This document shows, in pieces, positions 17,841 to 25,447 of a stretch of 64,000 nucleotides of DNA. Every line of letters begins with the position of its first letter. Position 1 is the first letter of the stretch. The DNA is from Sphingobacteriales bacterium 44-15 (GTDB taxonomy: Bacteria > Bacteroidota > Bacteroidia > Chitinophagales > Chitinophagaceae). The stretch lies in the NCBI GenBank assembly GCA_001899685.1, contig MKWG01000046.1, forward strand, positions 186,001-250,000, in the 5' to 3' direction. Below the pieces are notes generated by a model, which saw only the letters and a program-made list of their open reading frames with translations, made no database searches and was not told where the DNA came from. The position numbers and the translations under genes were made by a program.

Positions 17841-18929
17841 CTAAAGTCTGAAGAATATTTTCTTTTTATACAGGAAATAGCACATTCCCCATTCCAACGC
17901 AAAAATGGTAAGGCAGGTAATGAGGTCCATTAACAATTGCGGGAAATGAGCCATGGACATCAGCCCGTTGGTGACGGCGCCTACATAATCATTGAACCAC
18001 CTGTGGCCAACAATTTCAAAAAACAAGTATATGAAAATGGAATTCATTCCTATTACCGTAAAGAACAGCAGGTTCTTTTTGTGGTCTTTAATATCAATCC
18101 ACCAGTAACAAAAAGCAAGCCCCAACAAACACCACCCGAGAGAGGCGAGGGTAAATGAGCTTGTGGCGATACGTTTGATAATAGGAGTGATGTGCAGCCA
18201 GTCGAGAGCAAAGCCGGCAACAAGACATATCCCGCTCCACATCAGCAGCATTTTTATTTTATCTGTCCTGTCGCTTTGCAGCAGTTTGCCTACCAGGGCT
18301 CCGGCAATAGTATGCACGGCAGTAGGAATGCAATTGATAGCCACCCATCCCCCGGAATTGATTTTATTCATCAGCAGCAGGTCAATATAGTTGCCGAAAT
18401 TGTGCTGGTCGGTAAAAGGCTGATCGAATCCGGGAACATTGGTAAAGCGATATAGTACTTCGGTGAGCAGCAATATGCCCGCACAGATCAATATTTGTGT
18501 GCGTACACTAAAATCGAAAATAAGAAATGCAACAAGCATGGTGAATGACAGTTGAGTGAGCACATCCCATAGTTCAAATGACAATCCCGTCTTCCTCACA
18601 GCATAGTCCAGCACTCCCCAGAAAAACAGCCAGCCGCTTCTTCTCAATGCTTTTTTAAAGGATGCCGACCACGGTATACCTTCTTTTCTTTGCCTGTTGA
18701 TAGAGTAGGCCATAGCTACGCCTGCCATGAACATGAAGCCGGGTTGTATCAGATCCCAGAAACGCAGGCCATTCCAGGGATGATGATGGAATTCCATGGC
18801 TATATAATGAAACCAGGTTCCTTCTGAAGCATGGCTCATAATAGAATAAAGCCCTGCGCTTTCGAGCGCAAGCAATACCATGATAAAGCCGCGGAGAAAA
18901 TCGAGTGAGAGCAGTCGTTTGGAGAGCAT
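17841..18929 (-). CDS. DUF5009/HGSNAT-like membrane acyltransferase
   Basis: 362 residues with about ten hydrophobic helices. The front motif SLDFLRGFIMVLLALESAG matches the D-x-x-R-G family motif of heparan-alpha-glucosaminide N-acetyltransferase and NodX-type acyltransferases, and FWDLIQPGFMFMAGVAM is the second conserved block. Animal HGSNAT carries acetyl groups from cytosolic acetyl-CoA across a membrane onto terminal glucosamine. Bacterial homologues often occur in glycan-use loci; here the gene converges on the sulfatase and its 5' end faces the trp leader. An acyl-transfer role on an amino sugar is inferred. Confidence 0.75.
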   Translation of the reverse strand: MLSKRLLSLDFLRGFIMVLLALESAGLYSIMSHASEGTWFHYIAMEFHHHPWNGLRFWDLIQPGFMFMAGVAMAYSINRQRKEGIPWSASFKKALRRSGWLFFWGVLDYAVRKTGLSFELWDVLTQLSFTMLVAFLIFDFSVRTQILICAGILLLTEVLYRFTNVPGFDQPFTDQHNFGNYIDLLLMNKINSGGWVAINCIPTAVHTIAGALVGKLLQSDRTDKIKMLLMWSGICLVAGFALDWLHITPIIKRIATSSFTLASLGWCLLGLAFCYWWIDIKDHKKNLLFFTVIGMNSIFIYLFFEIVGHRWFNDYVGAVTNGLMSMAHFPQLLMDLITCLTIFALEWGMCYFLYKKKIFFRL

Positions 18930-19006
18930 CGGGTTGAAAATATTTAGTGGTAAATAAAATAATTCTGAAAAAGTAAGTCAAATTTTTTTTTTATCAAAAA
19001 AGCATT

Positions 19007-19014
19007 GATATTTG
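19007..19014 (+). promoter_or_regulatory. Candidate -7 box for the trp leader transcript
   Basis: GATATTTG matches TAnnTTTG at 7 of 8 positions. It ends 7 bases before the leader ATG at 19022, so the transcript would be leaderless or nearly so. No clear -33 TTTG is present; the region upstream is a T-rich tract. This is a weak call supported mainly by position. Confidence 0.35.
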
Positions 19015-19021
19015 TGGCGCA

Positions 19022-19084
19022 ATGAAAAATAATATTACAAATAAATATTGGTGGTGGCATACAAACTTTCTAAGGGGCTTGTAA
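19022..19084 (+). CDS. trpL: trp operon leader peptide with three consecutive Trp codons
   Basis: A 20-codon frame, ATG to TAA, begins with KNN and carries Tyr9-Trp10-Trp11-Trp12-His13; the three TGG codons occupy 19049-19057. It ends inside a segment able to pair with the downstream terminator arm, and lies 88 bases before trpE. This is the arrangement of the E. coli trpL leader: ribosomes stalled on Trp codons when charged tRNA-Trp is scarce let an antiterminator form. Trp is the rarest residue in most proteins, so three in a row in a 20-residue frame upstream of trpE is very unlikely by chance. The frame has no Shine-Dalgarno sequence, as usual in this phylum. Confidence 0.85.
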   Translation: MKNNITNKYWWWHTNFLRGL

Positions 19085-19147
19085 TGCTATCGCAGTATTT
19101 AATTGTATACATAAAGATACAAAGCCCCGGTAAAGCCGGGGTTTTTT
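19057..19147 (+). promoter_or_regulatory. trp transcription attenuator (alternative hairpins)
   Basis: Four segments can be paired by eye. Segment 1 (19057-19064, GCATACAA) pairs with the 3' part of segment 2 (19079-19087, TTGTAATGC, one bulge). Segment 2 (19074-19083, GGGGCTTGTA) pairs with segment 3 (19118-19128, TACAAAGCCCC, one bulged A). Segment 3 also pairs with segment 4 to give a terminator. The Trp codons abut segment 1, so a ribosome stalled there would cover segment 1 and leave segment 2 free to form the antiterminator. A ribosome reaching the stop at 19082 would mask segment 2 and allow termination. Confidence 0.82.
19121..19147 (+). terminator. Attenuator terminator before trpE
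   Basis: CCCCGG (19125-19130) and CCGGGG (19136-19141) form a GC stem, extended by one G-T and three A-T pairs, around a TAAAG loop, followed directly by TTTTTT. This is an intrinsic terminator 26 bases before the trpE ATG, downstream of the leader peptide. Confidence 0.88.
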
Positions 19148-19172
19148 ATTGGATTTGATCAAGACTCACGAT

Positions 19173-20585
19173 ATGAAAAAAGTTGATGTAAGAACGACAT
19201 TTAAAAAAATGCTTTCCGATATATATACTCCCGTAGGTATATACCTGAGATTAAGAGACCGTTTCCGCGATACGGTATTACTGGAGAGTACAGACTATCA
19301 TGCCGCAGAGAACAGCTTTTCTTTTATATGCATTAACGCAGTTGCGGGTATGGAAATCACGGATCTGCATTCGGTGGAATTTAAGCTTCCGGGGCAAAAA
19401 CCGGAGAAGCAGCCTATCGGCAATCCGGCAGAAGTACCTAATCTGCTGTGGAGCTTTATGCAGCGGTTTAACATAGAACCTGCTACTGACAAGGTGGTAG
19501 CCAGTGTGCAGGGATTATACGGGTATACTTCTTTTGATGCAGTACAGTTTTTTGATACCATCCGCTTCAATGCTGCCAAGCCGTCTGCAGGTATTCCTCT
19601 GATGCGTTACCGGTTGTACCAATACATTATTGCCATCAACCATTTTAAAAATGAGATGTATCTCTGCGAAAACCAGATCGCCGGACTGAACAGTGAGCCG
19701 GAAGTGGTGGAGTCATTGATCAGGAGCAAAGATGTGCCTGTATTCCCGTTTAAGACGAACGGCGGGGAAACATCCAATATGGAGGATGCATCCTACCGCG
19801 AGATGGTAAAAAAGGGTATCCATAGCTGTTACAGAGGGGATGTTTTCCAGATAGTGCTCAGCAGGCGTTTTGAGCAGCCTTTTACCGGTGATGAGTTTAA
19901 TGTATACCGTGCGCTCAGGAACATCAATCCTTCTCCCTATCTTTTCTATTTTGACTACGGCGATTATAAGTTGCTGGGATCTTCTCCCGAAAGCCAGTTG
20001 ATCATAAAGAACGGCAAAGCGATAGTGCATCCTATTGCCGGCACTTTCAAACGTACCGGCGATGATGAGACTGATCAGCAGCTTGCGGAAAAACTGCTGG
20101 AAGATGCCAAAGAAAATGCGGAGCATGTAATGCTGGTAGACCTTGCGAGGAATGATCTCAGCCGCCTTTGCAATGATGTGAGCGTAAAGCATTACCGGCA
20201 GGTGCAATACTACTCTCATGTGATACACCTGGTAAGCGAAGTGAATGGCAATGTACCGCCGGGTACTAATCCTTTTTTGCTGCTTGCGGCTACCTTTCCT
20301 GCCGGCACGCTGAGCGGAGCGCCCAAATTCAAAGCCATGCAATTGATTGATGAATATGAACCCACGGCAAGAAGCTATTATGGTGGCGCTATAGGATTCA
20401 TGGGGTTTGACGGCAGTTGTAACCATGCTATTATGATCCGGACTTTTCTTAGTAAGAACAATACACTTATTTCCCAGGCAGGTGCGGGCATAGTTGCCGC
20501 CTCCCAGCCGGAAAGTGAATTGCAGGAAGTGAATAACAAGCTAAACGCCCTGAAAAAAGCGGTTGAGAAAGCGGAGGAGATTTAA
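19173..20585 (+). CDS. trpE: Anthranilate synthase component I
   Basis: 470 residues from the ATG at 19173. An in-frame TTG at 19149 lies next to the terminator and is disfavoured. It converts chorismate to anthranilate with ammonia supplied by TrpG. The chorismate-binding domain shows VFQIVLSRRFEQPF, LGSSPESQLII, IAGTFKRTGDDETD, MLVDLARNDLSRLC and FPAGTLSGAPKFKAM, all diagnostic for TrpE/PabB; the last block and the operon context favour TrpE. The gene is first in a trp block ordered E-G-D-C-F-B-A and is controlled by the attenuator just upstream. Feedback inhibition by tryptophan is expected for the family. Confidence 0.96.
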   Translation: MKKVDVRTTFKKMLSDIYTPVGIYLRLRDRFRDTVLLESTDYHAAENSFSFICINAVAGMEITDLHSVEFKLPGQKPEKQPIGNPAEVPNLLWSFMQRFNIEPATDKVVASVQGLYGYTSFDAVQFFDTIRFNAAKPSAGIPLMRYRLYQYIIAINHFKNEMYLCENQIAGLNSEPEVVESLIRSKDVPVFPFKTNGGETSNMEDASYREMVKKGIHSCYRGDVFQIVLSRRFEQPFTGDEFNVYRALRNINPSPYLFYFDYGDYKLLGSSPESQLIIKNGKAIVHPIAGTFKRTGDDETDQQLAEKLLEDAKENAEHVMLVDLARNDLSRLCNDVSVKHYRQVQYYSHVIHLVSEVNGNVPPGTNPFLLLAATFPAGTLSGAPKFKAMQLIDEYEPTARSYYGGAIGFMGFDGSCNHAIMIRTFLSKNNTLISQAGAGIVAASQPESELQEVNNKLNALKKAVEKAEEI

Positions 20586-20647
20586 AATTTGAGATTTGAA
20601 ATGCGCAAGCTGCGACTTGCACAACTTGTAACCTGAAACTTGTAACA

Positions 20648-21232
20648 ATGAAAATACTGGTTTTCGACAATTACGATTCTTTTACCTATAACCTGGTGCA
20701 CCTGGTGGAAAAGATACTGCATCAAAAGGTAGATGTGTACAGGAATGACCAGATCAGTCTTGATAAAGTAAATGAATACGATAAGATCATTTTATCTCCC
20801 GGTCCCGGCCTGCCTGAAGAGGCGGGGCTTTTGCTGCCGCTCATTAAAGCCTATGCGCCATCAAAATCTATATTAGGAGTTTGTCTCGGGCACCAGGCTA
20901 TTGGACAGGCTTTTGGCGGGAAGCTTATCAACCTGAGCACGGTATACCATGGCGTTGCAAACCCGGTAAATGTGTCTGTTGAGAATGGTAGCAAAAGAAG
21001 CGATCTTTTTTCAGGTATCAGCGACCGTTTTGAAGTAGGACGTTATCACTCCTGGGTAGTGGCAGATGATAATTTCCCGGCAGAACTGGAAGTAACGGCA
21101 AGAGATGATAACAACTATATCATGGCGCTGCAGCACAGGAAGTTTGATGTACAGGGCGTGCAGTTTCACCCGGAGAGTGTGCTGACGCCTGAGGGGGAAC
21201 GGTTGATGAGGAACTGGCTGGGACGGGGATGA
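20648..21232 (+). CDS. trpG: Anthranilate synthase component II (glutamine amidotransferase)
   Basis: 194 residues of a class I glutamine amidotransferase. It hydrolyses glutamine and passes ammonia to TrpE. Motifs are VFDNYDSFTYNLVHLV, LSPGPGLPEEAG, the nucleophile block GVCLGHQAIGQAFGG and the His-Glu pair GVQFHPESVLTPEG. It lies 62 bases after trpE; the gap holds CAAGCTGC / CTTGTAACCTG words. It could also serve PabB in folate synthesis, as in some bacteria with a single subunit. Confidence 0.95.
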   Translation: MKILVFDNYDSFTYNLVHLVEKILHQKVDVYRNDQISLDKVNEYDKIILSPGPGLPEEAGLLLPLIKAYAPSKSILGVCLGHQAIGQAFGGKLINLSTVYHGVANPVNVSVENGSKRSDLFSGISDRFEVGRYHSWVVADDNFPAELEVTARDDNNYIMALQHRKFDVQGVQFHPESVLTPEGERLMRNWLGRG

Positions 21233-21346
21233 TGAGATGGACTGGATTGAGATGATGAGATGATGGGATGGTGGGATGGTGGGATGGAGATTGAATGAGA
21301 GGGGATGGCACATATATAATATTCAAATAAATTAAAACCATGAAAA
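21233..21346. repeat. Low-complexity GATGAGATG / GGGATGGT repeats after trpG
   Basis: Directly after the trpG stop the sequence is a run of GATGAGATG and GGGATGGT words. It forms the left border of the GxxExxY insertion. A loosely related GACTGGGATTG word appears in inverted orientation at the right border (21768-21835). Confidence 0.5.
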
Positions 21347-21745
21347 ATGCCGGAATATAAATATGGAGACATAACTGAAAAAATAATAGGTGCATGTTTA
21401 AGAATACACAATACGCTTGGGAATGGTTTCCCGGAGGTCATTTATCAGAGAGCACTGGCTCTGGAATTAAGTGCAATCGGGCTTTCGTTCCAAAGGGAAT
21501 TTGATATGGTTATATACTATATGAATCAAAAAATAGGAAGCAGGAGGGTTGATTTTTTAGTTGAAAATAAGATCAGTGTTGAATTAAAGGCACTTCTTAC
21601 ATTAGAAAACGGACACCTGGCGCAAGCGATGAATTATCTTGAAGTTTATAACCTTGAGATCGGTATGCTGATAAATTTCGGAGGTACAAAACTGGCGTTC
21701 CATCGTTTCACCAATAAAAAATATAAACCGCCAATCGAAAAATGA
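21347..21745 (+). CDS. GxxExxY protein (PD-(D/E)XK nuclease-like)
   Basis: 132 residues. The name-giving motif is present (GFPEVIY at about residues 28-34) after KIIGACLRIHNTLGN, followed by a nuclease-like core (RVDFLVENKISVELKA) with Asp, Glu and Lys in the PD-(D/E)XK spacing, and YLEVYNLEIGMLINFG. The biochemical role of this family is not settled. The gene sits alone between trpG and trpD, flanked by low-complexity repeats on both sides. It has nothing obvious to do with tryptophan and looks like a hitchhiker. Confidence 0.88.
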   Translation: MPEYKYGDITEKIIGACLRIHNTLGNGFPEVIYQRALALELSAIGLSFQREFDMVIYYMNQKIGSRRVDFLVENKISVELKALLTLENGHLAQAMNYLEVYNLEIGMLINFGGTKLAFHRFTNKKYKPPIEK

Positions 21746-21767
21746 AACAAATAAACCTATCTCAATA

Positions 21768-21835
21768 TCCCATAAATCCAACAATCCCAGTCATAAATCC
21801 AACAATCCCAGTCGTAAATCATACAATCCCAGTCA
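21768..21835. repeat. Tandem repeat of CAATCCCAGTC units before trpD
   Basis: Three units of about 22 bases, each containing ACAATCCCAGTC followed by TAAATC, end directly before the trpD ATG. On the other strand the unit reads GACTGGGATTG, similar to the GACTGGATTG word at 21237, so the two borders of the GxxExxY gene are weakly inverted copies. Confidence 0.55.
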
Positions 21836-22831
21836 ATGAAGAAGATATTACAATACCTGTTTGAATACAAAACGCTTTCCAGGGACCAGGCAAAGGAAGC
21901 GCTGGTCAATATTTCAAAAGGAATATATAATGAAAGTGAAGTAACGGCTTTCATAACAGTATACTTTATGCGCACTATTACTATTGAGGAACTGCAGGGA
22001 TTTTCGGATGCATTGCTGGAACTTTGCGTTGCTGTACCGCTGGAAGCATATAATTTGGTGGATATTGTAGGTACAGGCGGCGATGGCAAAAATACATTCA
22101 ATATCTCTACACTGGCCTGCTTTATTGTAGCAGGTACCGGTCAGAAAGTAGCCAAACACGGGAATTATGGCGCTACCTCTGTAAGCGGCGCTTCCAATGT
22201 AATGGAAAAGCTGGGGTATAAATTCAAGTCGGATGGCGGCCGGTTGCAAAAGGAAGTGGAAGAAGCAGGAATATGTTTTATGCATGCGCCTTTGTTTCAC
22301 CCTGCGCTTAAAGCAGTAGGGGCAATACGTAAAAACCTGGGCATACGCACTTTTTTCAATATGCTTGGACCAATGGTCAACCCGGCAAACCCTGCATATC
22401 AACTGGTAGGAGTATACAACCTGGAAATGGCGAGAATATATAATTATTTATTGCAGCAAAAAGGAAAATCATTTACTATCATTCATAGCCTGGACGGATA
22501 TGACGAAATTTCCCTGACCAATGATACCAAAGTCATCACGCAGGCAGGAGAACAGGTGCTTACCCCGGAGCAGTTGGGCAAACGGATGGTATCGGCAACG
22601 GATATTTATGGAGGAAACACCACAGAAGAAGCAGCAAAATTGTTTATGACCATTCTCAGCGGAGAAGGTAGCTGGGCGCAAAATGCAGTGGTGCTTGCCA
22701 ATGCGGCGATGGCGCTGCATTGTACCGGCAATTATAATAATTATAATGATGCGTATCTTGCAGCCGTAGAAAGCCTCGAAAGCGGGAAAGCATTAGGTGC
22801 ACTGAAAAAACTACAGGCAATGCAAGGGTAA
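21836..22831 (+). CDS. trpD: Anthranilate phosphoribosyltransferase
   Basis: 331 residues, normal length. It transfers phosphoribose from PRPP to anthranilate. The glycine-rich PRPP-binding motif VGTGGDGKNTFNIST, the KHGNYGATSVSGASNVME block and GIRTFFNMLGPMVNPANP are diagnostic. The helical N-terminal domain (LFEYKTLSRDQAKEAL) is complete. Homologues that are TrpD-like but not anthranilate-specific exist, but the context makes TrpD secure. The short gap after it (22832-22898) carries a CCAGCCGACAGGCTGG palindrome. Confidence 0.96.
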   Translation: MKKILQYLFEYKTLSRDQAKEALVNISKGIYNESEVTAFITVYFMRTITIEELQGFSDALLELCVAVPLEAYNLVDIVGTGGDGKNTFNISTLACFIVAGTGQKVAKHGNYGATSVSGASNVMEKLGYKFKSDGGRLQKEVEEAGICFMHAPLFHPALKAVGAIRKNLGIRTFFNMLGPMVNPANPAYQLVGVYNLEMARIYNYLLQQKGKSFTIIHSLDGYDEISLTNDTKVITQAGEQVLTPEQLGKRMVSATDIYGGNTTEEAAKLFMTILSGEGSWAQNAVVLANAAMALHCTGNYNNYNDAYLAAVESLESGKALGALKKLQAMQG

Positions 22832-22898
22832 TTTGAAAATGAGGGAATTTGAAAACCTGCCAGCCGACAGGCTGGTTTGAAAATGGGGAGCTACAACA

Positions 22899-23681
22899 AT
22901 GAATATTTTAGATACAATAATAGCACAGAAGAAACTTGAGGTGGCGGAGAGAAAAGTAAGGACTCCGGTCGGTATGCTGGAGCAGTCTGCGTATTTTAAC
23001 CGGAAGCCGCTTTCCCTGAAACAGTTCTTAACCGATAAGGATCGCACGGGCATTATTGCAGAGTTCAAGCGAAAATCGCCTTCTAAGGGATGGATAAACG
23101 CTGGGGCAGACGCAGCGATCATTACCAAGGCATATACAGATAAAGGCGCCTCCGGGCTTTCTGTGCTCACGGATGAGTTTTTTTTCGGCGGCGGGTTTAA
23201 TGATTTTAAAGAGGCAAGGATAAACAATATTCCCATCCTGCGCAAGGATTTCATGATTGATGAATACCAGTTGATAGAAGCAAAATCCATTGGAGCAGAT
23301 GTGATATTATTAATAGCTGCCAACCTTACTCCCGTGCAGGTAAAGCAACTGGCAGCAACAGCAAAGCAATTGGGGCTGGAAGTGCTGCTGGAAATACACA
23401 ATGAAGAAGAACTGGGTCATATATGTGATGAAGTGGATATCGTGGGCGTGAATAACCGTAACCTGAAAACATTTGAAGTCAGTATTAATACTTCCATTGA
23501 GTTGAGCAGCATGATACCGGCTGACAAGCTAAAGATATCCGAAAGCGGAATAAGCCAGGTAGAAAACATACTGGAGCTGAAAAAGCATGGCTATAAAGGA
23601 TTTTTAATAGGAGAAAACTTTATGAAAGCGCCGGATCCTGCGATTGCATTTGCCGCATTTGTTAAGCATCTAAAAAGCTGA
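22899..23681 (+). CDS. trpC: Indole-3-glycerol phosphate synthase
   Basis: 260-residue TIM barrel. It closes the indole ring from carboxyphenylamino-deoxyribulose phosphate. Motifs are IIAEFKRKSPSKGWI (catalytic Lys and substrate site), LSVLTDEFFFGGGFNDF, PILRKDFMIDEYQLIEAKSIGAD, VLLEIHNEEEL, VGVNNRNLKTFEV and ISESGI. It is separate from trpF, unlike the fused enterobacterial gene, and ends four bases before the trpF start. Confidence 0.96.
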   Translation: MNILDTIIAQKKLEVAERKVRTPVGMLEQSAYFNRKPLSLKQFLTDKDRTGIIAEFKRKSPSKGWINAGADAAIITKAYTDKGASGLSVLTDEFFFGGGFNDFKEARINNIPILRKDFMIDEYQLIEAKSIGADVILLIAANLTPVQVKQLAATAKQLGLEVLLEIHNEEELGHICDEVDIVGVNNRNLKTFEVSINTSIELSSMIPADKLKISESGISQVENILELKKHGYKGFLIGENFMKAPDPAIAFAAFVKHLKS

Positions 23682-23685
23682 AGCT

Positions 23686-24318
23686 ATGCGTATTAAAGTA
23701 TGTGGGATGACACAACTGGAACAGGTGTATATGCTGGATGAGATAGGAGTGGAGTTTGCAGGGTTTATTTTTTATGGCAAGTCGCCCAGGTATGCTGCGG
23801 AACGGATTGTCGGCGAAAAGCTTAAAAAGGCGAAGCTGACCATCAACAAAGTAGGCGTGTTTGTAAATGCCACCTATGATGAGGTAATGAAATATGTGGA
23901 TGAATATGGGCTGTACATGGTGCAATTGCACGGTGATGAATCACCCAGGCTGTGTGAAAAGATCAGCGAACAGGTGCCGATTATTAAAGTGTTTCGTATA
24001 AAGGAAGGCGATAATATTGACTGGAAGGTGCGTGAATATGGCAATGTATGCGACCTGTTTTTGTTTGATACAGACTGGAGTAATTATGGCGGCAGCGGGA
24101 AAAAGTTTGACTGGAAATTGCTTGAAGGAGCAGCGATCAACAAACCATTTTTGCTGAGCGGCGGCATCAGTATTGATGACGTGGCAGAACTAAAAAGCTT
24201 TGCCGGCGGCAAGCATGCAAATGATCTTTTTGCCATAGATGTAAACAGCAGGTTTGAAACGAGCCCGGGTATAAAAGATATGGAGAAAGTAAAGGCTTTT
24301 AAACAGGCGCTAATATAG
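23686..24318 (+). CDS. trpF: Phosphoribosylanthranilate isomerase
   Basis: 210-residue TIM barrel. It isomerises phosphoribosylanthranilate. The catalytic Cys lies in the first strand (IKVCGMTQLEQ) and the general acid Asp in FLFDTDWSNYGGSGKKFDW; other marks are GFIFYGKSPRY, GVFVNATYDEV, VQLHGDESP and DVNSRFETSPGIKD. It is four bases after trpC and five before the GNAT gene, so all three are surely co-transcribed. Confidence 0.95.
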   Translation: MRIKVCGMTQLEQVYMLDEIGVEFAGFIFYGKSPRYAAERIVGEKLKKAKLTINKVGVFVNATYDEVMKYVDEYGLYMVQLHGDESPRLCEKISEQVPIIKVFRIKEGDNIDWKVREYGNVCDLFLFDTDWSNYGGSGKKFDWKLLEGAAINKPFLLSGGISIDDVAELKSFAGGKHANDLFAIDVNSRFETSPGIKDMEKVKAFKQALI

Positions 24319-24323
24319 TTGCC

Positions 24324-24812
24324 ATGCAGATCAGACCCGCCAATAGCAACGACCTGCCGCAGATACTTGATATCTATAACCATGCTATAGCACATACCAC
24401 CGCTGTGTATGATTATGTGCCGCATACACCGGAGATGCGTCAGCAATGGTTTGCGGTAAAGCAGGAACAGGGATATCCTGTACTGGTAGCGGAAGAAAAC
24501 GGTGATATAAAAGGGTTTGGCGCCCTTGGCCCTTTCAGAGCATGGGCAGCATATAAGTTTACGGTAGAAAATGCAGTATATGTGAAAGAGGCCGAACAAG
24601 GCAAGGGTATAGGAAAATTGCTGATGACAGCGTTGATCGGCGAAGCAAAAAGGCTCGGTTTCCATACTATAGTAGCGGGTATTGATGCAGAGAACCTTCC
24701 GTCTGTCAGGTTGCATGAGGGGTTGAGGTTCCGGGAAGTGGCTTGTTTTAAGGAAGTGGGATGGAAGTTTGACCGGTGGCTGGATTTGAAGTTTATGCAG
24801 TTGATACTGTAG
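24324..24812 (+). CDS. GNAT-family N-acetyltransferase (PAT/MddA-like)
   Basis: 162 residues. It has the GNAT layout with QIRPANSNDLPQILDIYNHAI, VENAVYVKEAEQGKGIGKLLMTALIGEAKRLG (acetyl-CoA loop Q-x-x-G-I-G) and IVAGIDAENLPSVRLHEGLRFREVACFKEVGWKFDRWLDLKFMQ, the block typical of phosphinothricin/methionine-sulfoximine acetyltransferases such as MddA (YncA). Substrates in that subfamily are amino-acid analogues. The gene is five bases after trpF. Whether it has a role in tryptophan metabolism is unknown. The mobile element begins right after its stop codon. Confidence 0.88.
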   Translation: MQIRPANSNDLPQILDIYNHAIAHTTAVYDYVPHTPEMRQQWFAVKQEQGYPVLVAEENGDIKGFGALGPFRAWAAYKFTVENAVYVKEAEQGKGIGKLLMTALIGEAKRLGFHTIVAGIDAENLPSVRLHEGLRFREVACFKEVGWKFDRWLDLKFMQLIL

Positions 24813-24823
24813 TTGCTGACAGG

Positions 24824-24848
24824 TATACGAAGTCTCTGACTTCGTATA
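24824..24848. repeat. Left-end REP hairpin
   Basis: TATACGAAGT, loop CTCTG, ACTTCGTATA: a perfect 10-base-pair stem. A second near-palindrome, CAAAGTTT-A-AAACTTTG, follows just before the transposase-like gene (24861-24877). The loop is the reverse complement of the CAGAG loop at the right end. Confidence 0.8.
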
Positions 24849-24883
24849 GACTATGTTCTCCAAAGTTTAAAACTTTGCATTAT

Positions 24884-25447
24884 ATGAAAAACACCATGTT
24901 CAAAGGTGGCTATGCTATCAGAGATCAGTATGCCACACACTTGCTGACTTTTACTATTTGCGGCTTTATTGATTTGCTGACAAGAAGAGTATATAAAGAC
25001 ATTTTGATAGATTCTTTTAAATATTGCCAGCAACACAAAGGATTAGTATTGAACGCATTTGTTATTATGACCAATCATGTTGATTTAATTGCAAGAGCAA
25101 CAATGAAAGAGTATACATTGAGTGATATTATACGCGATTTTAAAAAACATACGCATCATACTATGATGCCGGTCATCCAGAGTGAAGTGGAGGACAGGCG
25201 GCTGTGGATGCTGCACCAGTTTAAATATTATGGTAATCGCAACAGCAAGAATGAGGATTACCAGATATGGACGAATAATAATAATCCTGAAGAATGCTCC
25301 GGTAGGGAGTTTATTGATGAAAAGATCAATTATATTCATCAGGGGCCGGTGCGGGCGGGTATTGTCTGTAAGCCGGAAGATTATGTTTATTCAAGCGCTA
25401 TCAATTATGCAGGCGAAAAAGGTATCCTGGATATAGAGTTATTGTAA
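24884..25447 (+). CDS. REP-associated tyrosine transposase-like protein (Y1/RAYT), HUH motif altered
   Basis: 187 residues from the ATG at 24884; an earlier in-frame start overlaps the GNAT gene and would translate through the REP hairpin. Family marks are YATHLLTFTICGFIDLLTR, KGLVLNAFVIMTNHVDLIA, DIIRDFKKHTHH, GYNRNSKN-like spacing before YQIWTNNNN, and FIDEKINYIHQGPVRAGIV, which contains the candidate nucleophile Tyr. In active Y1 enzymes the metal site reads NHVHLI; here it is NHVDLI, so the second His is Asp. The protein may be inactive, or use a variant metal site. It lies inside REP-like inverted ends in the trp block. Confidence 0.82.
   Translation: MKNTMFKGGYAIRDQYATHLLTFTICGFIDLLTRRVYKDILIDSFKYCQQHKGLVLNAFVIMTNHVDLIARATMKEYTLSDIIRDFKKHTHHTMMPVIQSEVEDRRLWMLHQFKYYGNRNSKNEDYQIWTNNNNPEECSGREFIDEKINYIHQGPVRAGIVCKPEDYVYSSAINYAGEKGILDIELL

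Noticed and set aside
17841-18929. Member of the trp regulatory unit
   Set aside because: It only shares the divergent promoter region with trpL; its family points to glycan or envelope acylation.
21768-21835. CRISPR-like short repeats
   Set aside because: Units of about 22 bases differ only slightly, with no spacers and no cas genes.
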